Assembly (NCBI RefSeq): GCF_019097595.1
Contig: NC_080723.1
Coordinates: 10,161,011-10,225,010, forward strand
Length of the DNA: 64,000 bases
DNA from: Hemibagrus wyckioides
Taxonomy: Eukaryota; Chordata; Actinopteri; Siluriformes; Bagridae
Direction: 5' to 3'
A program made the translations under genes and the position numbers. Below are positions 59,201-64,000 of the stretch, piece after piece; position 1 is the first letter of the stretch; each line of letters begins with the position of its first letter. The notes under the pieces are model-generated. The model saw nothing but the letters and a program-made list of their open reading frames with translations, searched no databases and was not told where the DNA came from.

Positions 59201-59950
59201 ATGTTAGTCCATACATGCAGCCTGACACTGCATGAACTAGATCATTAATTACTCTCTGGAGTTGCTGGTAATAAAAGCAGTGCATAATACACAATACCAG
59301 TGTTTTTTATTAAGCTACCCAGAAATAATCTAGGATAGAGTAGTGCTAAAGTTCTGTTTTGCACTTTTCAGCTACACTATGACTGCAGGTTATGTCATAA
59401 ATCTGCTATAATAGTGATGCAATATTCTCATTCTTTCTATAATAACTGCTAGAAGAAAGCCTTTGGAGTTATGTTTCAGAGAGAACTGATGCAGGATCCG
59501 AACATGTCAGCCCTCACTATTATGCACGCACACAGACACACACACACACACACACATGCACACACATACATACACCTTTATTCCTTGGTTCCTCCACCTC
59601 CTGCTGTTCCTGCCCACAGAGCCTCAATGAACTTTTCAGTGAAATGTCAAGAATTTAATTTTATGAATCACACATCATCTGAAGACTTTCTGAATGAAAT
59701 ACTATTGAGCAAAATTGGAATCAATTTGTACTGATTATTATTCTTGTATCATTATATTTACACTATGAAATATTCTTTCATAGTATAAATATTCTGCTTT
59801 AATACAGAGGAGATTGTTTAAATACATTTGTAAAACCTCTTTGCATTTTAAATTATACCAAACAGTTGGTGTAAAAAACACATATATTCACTATTTTATT
59901 ATTTGTATATATGTACAATACGACAAATTTCCTTTGCTAGATTATGCTGA
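56226..59950. other. Presumed intron, no supported feature
   Basis: Contains a (CA)n tract at 59532-59568 and T-rich runs near 58084. Short open frames have no domain. No other coding exon was recognised upstream of the lingo1 exon. Confidence 0.45.
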
Positions 59951-59951
59951 A

Positions 59952-59971
59952 TACTCCTCTTTTTTGTGCAG
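59952..59971 (+). promoter_or_regulatory. Splice acceptor of the lingo1 coding exon
   Basis: A pyrimidine tract, CTCCTCTTTTTTGTGCAG, ends with AG at 59970-59971. The exon begins GTAACCGGTAGGATG. In frame with the coding sequence this gives Val-Thr-Gly-Arg-Met, matching Val-Ser-Lys-Arg-Met that follows Met-Gln in mammalian LINGO1, so the junction position is supported by the protein. Confidence 0.8.
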
Positions 59972-59983
59972 GTAACCGGTAGG

Positions 59984-61831
59984 ATGGTGGCAGTGGAAGT
60001 AAGTGGGCACAGCTACCTGGTGGCGTGCTGGCAGCCCATCCTAATCCTAATGCTTGCCACTGTGCTGTCTGGCTCTACCACCGGCTGTCCATCCCGCTGC
60101 GAGTGCAATGCCCAGGAGCGTGCTGTTGTGTGCCACCGCAAAAAGTTGATGTCAATTCCTGAGGGTATTCCATCTGAGACAAGATTCCTAGATCTCAGTA
60201 AGAACCGCATAAAAACAATTAACCCAGAGGAGTTCTCTGGGTTTCCCAACTTGGAGGAACTGGAGTTGAATGAAAACACCATATCTACCATTGAACCTGG
60301 GGCCTTTAACAACCTGTATGGCCTTCGGACTCTTGGGCTCCGCAGCAACAAACTTAAACTTATTCAGCTGGGTGTATTCACGGGCCTCAGTAACCTTACC
60401 AAGCTTGACATCAGTGAGAATAAAATAGTTATCCTGCTAGACTACATGTTCCAGGATCTCTACAATCTACGCTCTCTGGAAGTGGGTGACAATGACCTGG
60501 TGTTTATATCCCACCGAGCATTCCATGGCCTCAACAGCCTGGAACATCTGACACTGGAAAAGTGCAACCTGACCTCTGTTCCCACAGAGGCTTTTACTCA
60601 TTTGCACAGCCTCAACACTTTGTGTCTGCGCAACCTCAACATTAACAGCATCAGAGATTATTCCTTCAAACGCCTCTCCCGTCTCAAAGTTCTGGAGATT
60701 GCTAATTGGCCATATCTGGACACGATGACTACTAACTGCTTGTACGGTTTGAATCTTACATCCTTATCAATCACCAATGCCAATTTAACTTCGATCCCAT
60801 ATGTGGCACTCCGGCACCTGGTTTACCTACGATTCTTAAATATGTCTTACAACCCCATTGTAGTCATTGAAGGGAACAAGCTCCATGACTTGCTCAGACT
60901 GCAAGAGTTTCACTTGGTTGGTGGCAGACTGGCTATAATAGAGCCATACTCATTTAGAGGACTCAACTATCTAAAGATACTGAATGTGTCAGGGAATGCT
61001 CTAACAACCTTGGAAGAATCAGTTTTCCACTCAGTGGGGAACCTGGAGACACTGGTGCTATATGACAACCCTCTGGCATGTGACTGTAGGCTTCTCTGGG
61101 TGTTCCGTCGCAGATGGAGACTGAATTTCAACCGCCAGCAACCCACATGCGCCTCACCCGAGTTCGTCCAGGGTAAAGAGTTCAAAGATTTCCCTGACAT
61201 CTTACAGCCTAATTACTTCACATGTCGCAAATCAAGAATCCGTGACCGCAAACCACAGCAGGTGTATGTGGATGAGGGAACTACTGTGCATTTTGCATGC
61301 CAGGCAGATGGAGATCCAGCCCCAGTTATCATGTGGCTTTCCCCTCAAAAACAGTTAATTACCCCAAAAACAATAGGAAGACTTACCATGTTTCCTGATG
61401 GTACTTTAGAGGTGCGCTACGCTCAGATCCAAGACAATGGGACATACGTATGTATTGCAAGTAATGCAGGTGGAAATGACACTGCTCTCGCTCACCTTCA
61501 TGTCCACAGCTACTCTCCTGACTGGCCCAACCAGCTCAACAAAACCTTTGCTTTCATTTCTAACCAGCCCAGTGACAGCGGAGCGAATGGGACCAAAGCT
61601 ACTGTTCCTTTCCCCTTTGACATTAAGACTCTTATCATTGCCACCACCATGGGATTCATCTCGTTCCTTGGTGTGGTATTATTCTGTTTGGTACTGCTGT
61701 TTCTGTGGAGCAGGGGTAAAGGTAACACCAAACACAACATCGAGATCGAGTATGTACCACGTAAATCAGATGCAGGACTAAGCAGTGGTACTGCGGATGC
61801 ACCCCGCAAATTTAATATGAAAATGATTTAA
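59984..61831 (+). CDS. lingo1: LINGO1, leucine-rich repeat and Ig domain Nogo-receptor-interacting protein
   Basis: A 615-residue type I membrane protein, close to mammalian LINGO1 (614-620 residues). In order: signal peptide (residues 1-34, ending VLSGSTTG), Cys-rich LRR cap (CPSRCEC at 35), about twelve leucine-rich repeats (for example [19 protein letters not shown]), C-terminal LRR cap (ACDCRLLW near 366), I-set Ig domain with Cys 439 and Cys 490, membrane span about 549-575 ([20 protein letters not shown]), and a 40-residue tail with [13 protein letters not shown] and [24 protein letters not shown] and YLDTMT mark it as LINGO1, not LINGO2-4; the a or b teleost paralogue cannot be told. 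In mammals it acts with NgR1 and p75NTR or TROY to limit myelination and axon regrowth. The whole product is in one exon. Translation may start here or, as in the human long form, two codons into an upstream exon. Confidence 0.97.
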   Translation: MVAVEVSGHSYLVACWQPILILMLATVLSGSTTGCPSRCECNAQERAVVCHRKKLMSIPEGIPSETRFLDLSKNRIKTINPEEFSGFPNLEELELNENTISTIEPGAFNNLYGLRTLGLRSNKLKLIQLGVFTGLSNLTKLDISENKIVILLDYMFQDLYNLRSLEVGDNDLVFISHRAFHGLNSLEHLTLEKCNLTSVPTEAFTHLHSLNTLCLRNLNINSIRDYSFKRLSRLKVLEIANWPYLDTMTTNCLYGLNLTSLSITNANLTSIPYVALRHLVYLRFLNMSYNPIVVIEGNKLHDLLRLQEFHLVGGRLAIIEPYSFRGLNYLKILNVSGNALTTLEESVFHSVGNLETLVLYDNPLACDCRLLWVFRRRWRLNFNRQQPTCASPEFVQGKEFKDFPDILQPNYFTCRKSRIRDRKPQQVYVDEGTTVHFACQADGDPAPVIMWLSPQKQLITPKTIGRLTMFPDGTLEVRYAQIQDNGTYVCIASNAGGNDTALAHLHVHSYSPDWPNQLNKTFAFISNQPSDSGANGTKATVPFPFDIKTLIIATTMGFISFLGVVLFCLVLLFLWSRGKGNTKHNIEIEYVPRKSDAGLSSGTADAPRKFNMKMI

Positions 61832-62540
61832 TCCATGCAAGGAATCTTAAAGTCATGGAAAAAAACAAATGAGTAAAATATGAAACCCATCCTGATTAAC
61901 CAGTGGATCCTGCAACTTTCTTATAGAGGAAGTGTTTATGATGTTGTGTGTTTGTTGTTGAAAAGGGAAGGGAAAAATACTGATGACTTTTTATGCTTGG
62001 CCTTCAGGGACCATTTCTTGAAAGACAATTTTCTTGTAAAACATTCAACTGGAATTTTATGGGCAAAAAGGAAAAGACTAATGAACCCTTCTCAATGTTC
62101 GTGTGAACCACCAAAACACAAAAGACCATTGTCCTCCTTTGCTGTCCTTTTGCCTGCATTATGTGTTATTGTATGATTTATTTTTAAGATTCAAACTGAG
62201 AAAGTTTTATTATACAGCAGCAGCAGACATTTTTGGGTTGAAAAGCACATTAACTAATTCAATGCTATGCTGAATATATCATTTGTTTCAGATGATCACT
62301 GCCACACTCCTTGAATACTGTTGGTATCCAAGTCAAACACTGCACTACAAATCACATACACTGTACAGAGCATTTCTAAGACAAGAGTGTCTTGAAAAAC
62401 ATTTTAGGTTCAGTTGAGAATTTCATTTGGTTTTTCATTTTTTTTTATTTATATTTATGTATAGAGACACAAGAAGACTATTTGGAAAACACAGTTATTT
62501 ATCTTGGTAGAATAGAGAATAAAGAATGAAATCTTTAACC
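61832..62540 (+). other. lingo1 3' UTR, proximal part
   Basis: AT-rich sequence directly after the stop codon. An AATAAA polyadenylation signal at 62518-62523 would give a 3' UTR of about 710 bases. A 98-codon open stretch here (61880-62176) is in UTR and not credible as a gene. A second AATAAA at 63051 could give a longer form. Confidence 0.55.
62518..62523 (+). terminator. Candidate polyadenylation signal
   Basis: Canonical AATAAA, about 690 bases after the stop codon. GT- or T-rich downstream support is weak. Confidence 0.4.
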
Positions 62541-64000
62541 CATTGATAAGTTCTACAACCTTAAACTAATTGAAATTTAAAATTTTGACACAGCATGGTT
62601 CCCTTCAAGGTAACATTCATCTCTCACATGGCTGTATTCAGCACCTTCAGTCTTTACGGATGCCATATGTGTTGGTTTCTTTTCAGTTCTGTGAGACCTG
62701 GGCTATACTTCGGTTAATTAAAAAATGTGAAAATTGAAGTTAAAATCAAAACGTGTAGATTTAACAGACAGTATAAAAGAGGTATTCAGTGGCAAAGGTT
62801 TTGCAGCTTTCCTTTAAACCTCATTGAAATACTGCAAGTGGTCCTCCGTCACAGGCTATAAAAGCCAATATATGAGGCTCCAATATGCAAATGGTTGCCC
62901 TGCAAATTACAAAGAAGTGCATGAATTACTGGAGAGTATACCTTTCATCAACAGTATACAGGAAGCTGGTACAGAAGTGGTTAAACTTGGTAACACTTTA
63001 TTTGTAGGGTCCATACATGGGGCATTTATAACACATTCAGCATAAACCATAATAAAGAATTTTTATGATAAAAGTCGAATAAAAACATCGATTTCAACTT
63101 TAAGGTAACTGAAGTTTTATGTGATCGTAAATGAAACAGAGAAGAGAGAAAAAACAACTAGCATTATTTTTGCAAACAGCACATTCATGACAGGTATAAA
63201 AGTCACACTAACAATGCTTATAGTATGTTATTAATGAGAATTTGATTACTACTTGACATAAAATCATTTTGCTGCTGTATGGGATTTGTAAATCAGCGAA
63301 GTTGCAGAGTCCCTAAAGGGACATGGTAATGGAAAAAATATGAGATTTGAGGAAAATTTCTGTCAATGCTTTGCTGTTTACTCGCAAAACTTTGGCGTTC
63401 CCCAGAGAAAATTTTGTTTCTTCGCAATTTTTGTGTTCTTCGATCACAGTTTTTTTGAGCATTTGCGTCCTGTCATCATCGAATTTGTATTTCATTTCTT
63501 ACTGGCTGCAGGACTGCAGTTAAACCTGTCACTCCTCCTGAAAGCAGGATTAATGTAGTCACACATAAGGAGGCATTTAATTGAGGACAGCTTTAATGAT
63601 TTTTGGTAGACAGTGATAGGCTTCTGTAAAAGGTTCATTCTTAATCTACACATAACTGAAAAACACAGAAGCAGTAGGAGTTTAGCAGGTAAATCTGTTT
63701 GTACTTGCAGAGATAAGAAGAAAGGCACTTTAACCAAAAGTCTCACATCTGCCTTCTTTTATGCTAATTGCACACTGTAGCTCAGCTCTAGCTGAATGCT
63801 ATAGCTAGCCACTAGCTACCATTTGTTGTTGACTAGTAGCACTTAAATAGTGGCTAATGTTGATACAGTTCATTTATAAAAAAGTCAATAGCTAGGATAC
63901 TTATACAGTAAAATGTACACGATGAGAAGAAAACGTTTAATAAGGTTACAGTATGTTGTTTCAGTTTGTCTTAGAAAAGTATCTGCTGCTTTCATGCTAC
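62541..64000. other. Downstream flank with a probable MITE fragment
   Basis: GGTAACACTTTATTTGTAGG at 62990, then GTCCATACATGGGGCATTTA and ACACATTCAGCATAAACCAT, resembles the end of a common fish MITE. An AATAAA at 63051-63056 lies inside it. The remainder to 64000 is unassigned. Confidence 0.4.

Noticed and set aside
59966..59983. Six-residue N-terminal extension of lingo1 beginning at GTG
   Set aside because: GTG at 59966 lies in the intron, just upstream of the acceptor AG at 59970-59971, and is not a eukaryotic start. Only the part from 59972 is exonic.
61880..62176. 98-codon open frame after lingo1
   Set aside because: Lies in the 3' UTR directly after the stop codon, with no domain or separate promoter.

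Overview
The window looks like teleost fish nuclear DNA. It has one vertebrate gene in a low-GC background, dense simple-sequence arrays, and many copies of typical fish repeats: Tc1-like transposons, a DIRS-type retroelement, tRNA-derived SINEs and non-LTR retrotransposon fragments. The repeat mix suggests an otophysan such as a catfish, but that is an inference from repeat style and not a proof.

Only one protein-coding gene is supported. At 59984-61831 (+) a single exon encodes a complete LINGO1 protein: signal peptide, leucine-rich repeats, Ig domain, one membrane span and a short cytoplasmic tail. Its splice acceptor lies at 59970-59971, so at least one upstream exon exists. A CpG-rich segment at about 38825-39640, followed by a consensus + strand splice donor at 39145/39146, is the best candidate in the window for a promoter and first exon. 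If so, about 20.8 kb of intron separates it from the coding exon, and 61832 onward is 3' UTR.

Layout. 1-12 kb: intergenic DNA with non-LTR fragments (1.3-2.0, 2.6-2.8, 6.7-7.6 kb), a 23-bp minisatellite (4.9-5.5 kb), a repeat tail holding a perfect hairpin (5.5-5.9 kb) and AAAT arrays (8.1-8.4 kb). 12.1-13.4 kb: a Tc1-like transposon whose transposase is broken by a single missing base. 13.5-26 kb: SINEs, a tRNA-Ser-like relic, DNA-transposon remnants and microsatellites. 26.4-29.6 kb: a decayed DIRS-type element on the minus strand. 33.4-34.4 kb: two Tc1 halves fused head to head into a roughly 1-kb imperfect palindrome. 36-38 kb: two more Tc1 remnants. 38.1-39.6 kb: a diverged local duplication and the CpG-rich segment. 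39.6-60 kb: the presumed lingo1 intron, with a LINE copy, SINEs and MITEs. 60-64 kb: lingo1 and its downstream flank.

I found no gene cluster or multi-gene system. The most unusual signals are structural: the Tc1 palindrome, the perfect hairpin, the duplicated segment overlapping the putative lingo1 first exon, and the tRNA-like cluster. Repeat family names come from remembered sequence patterns, without database searches, and are graded accordingly.
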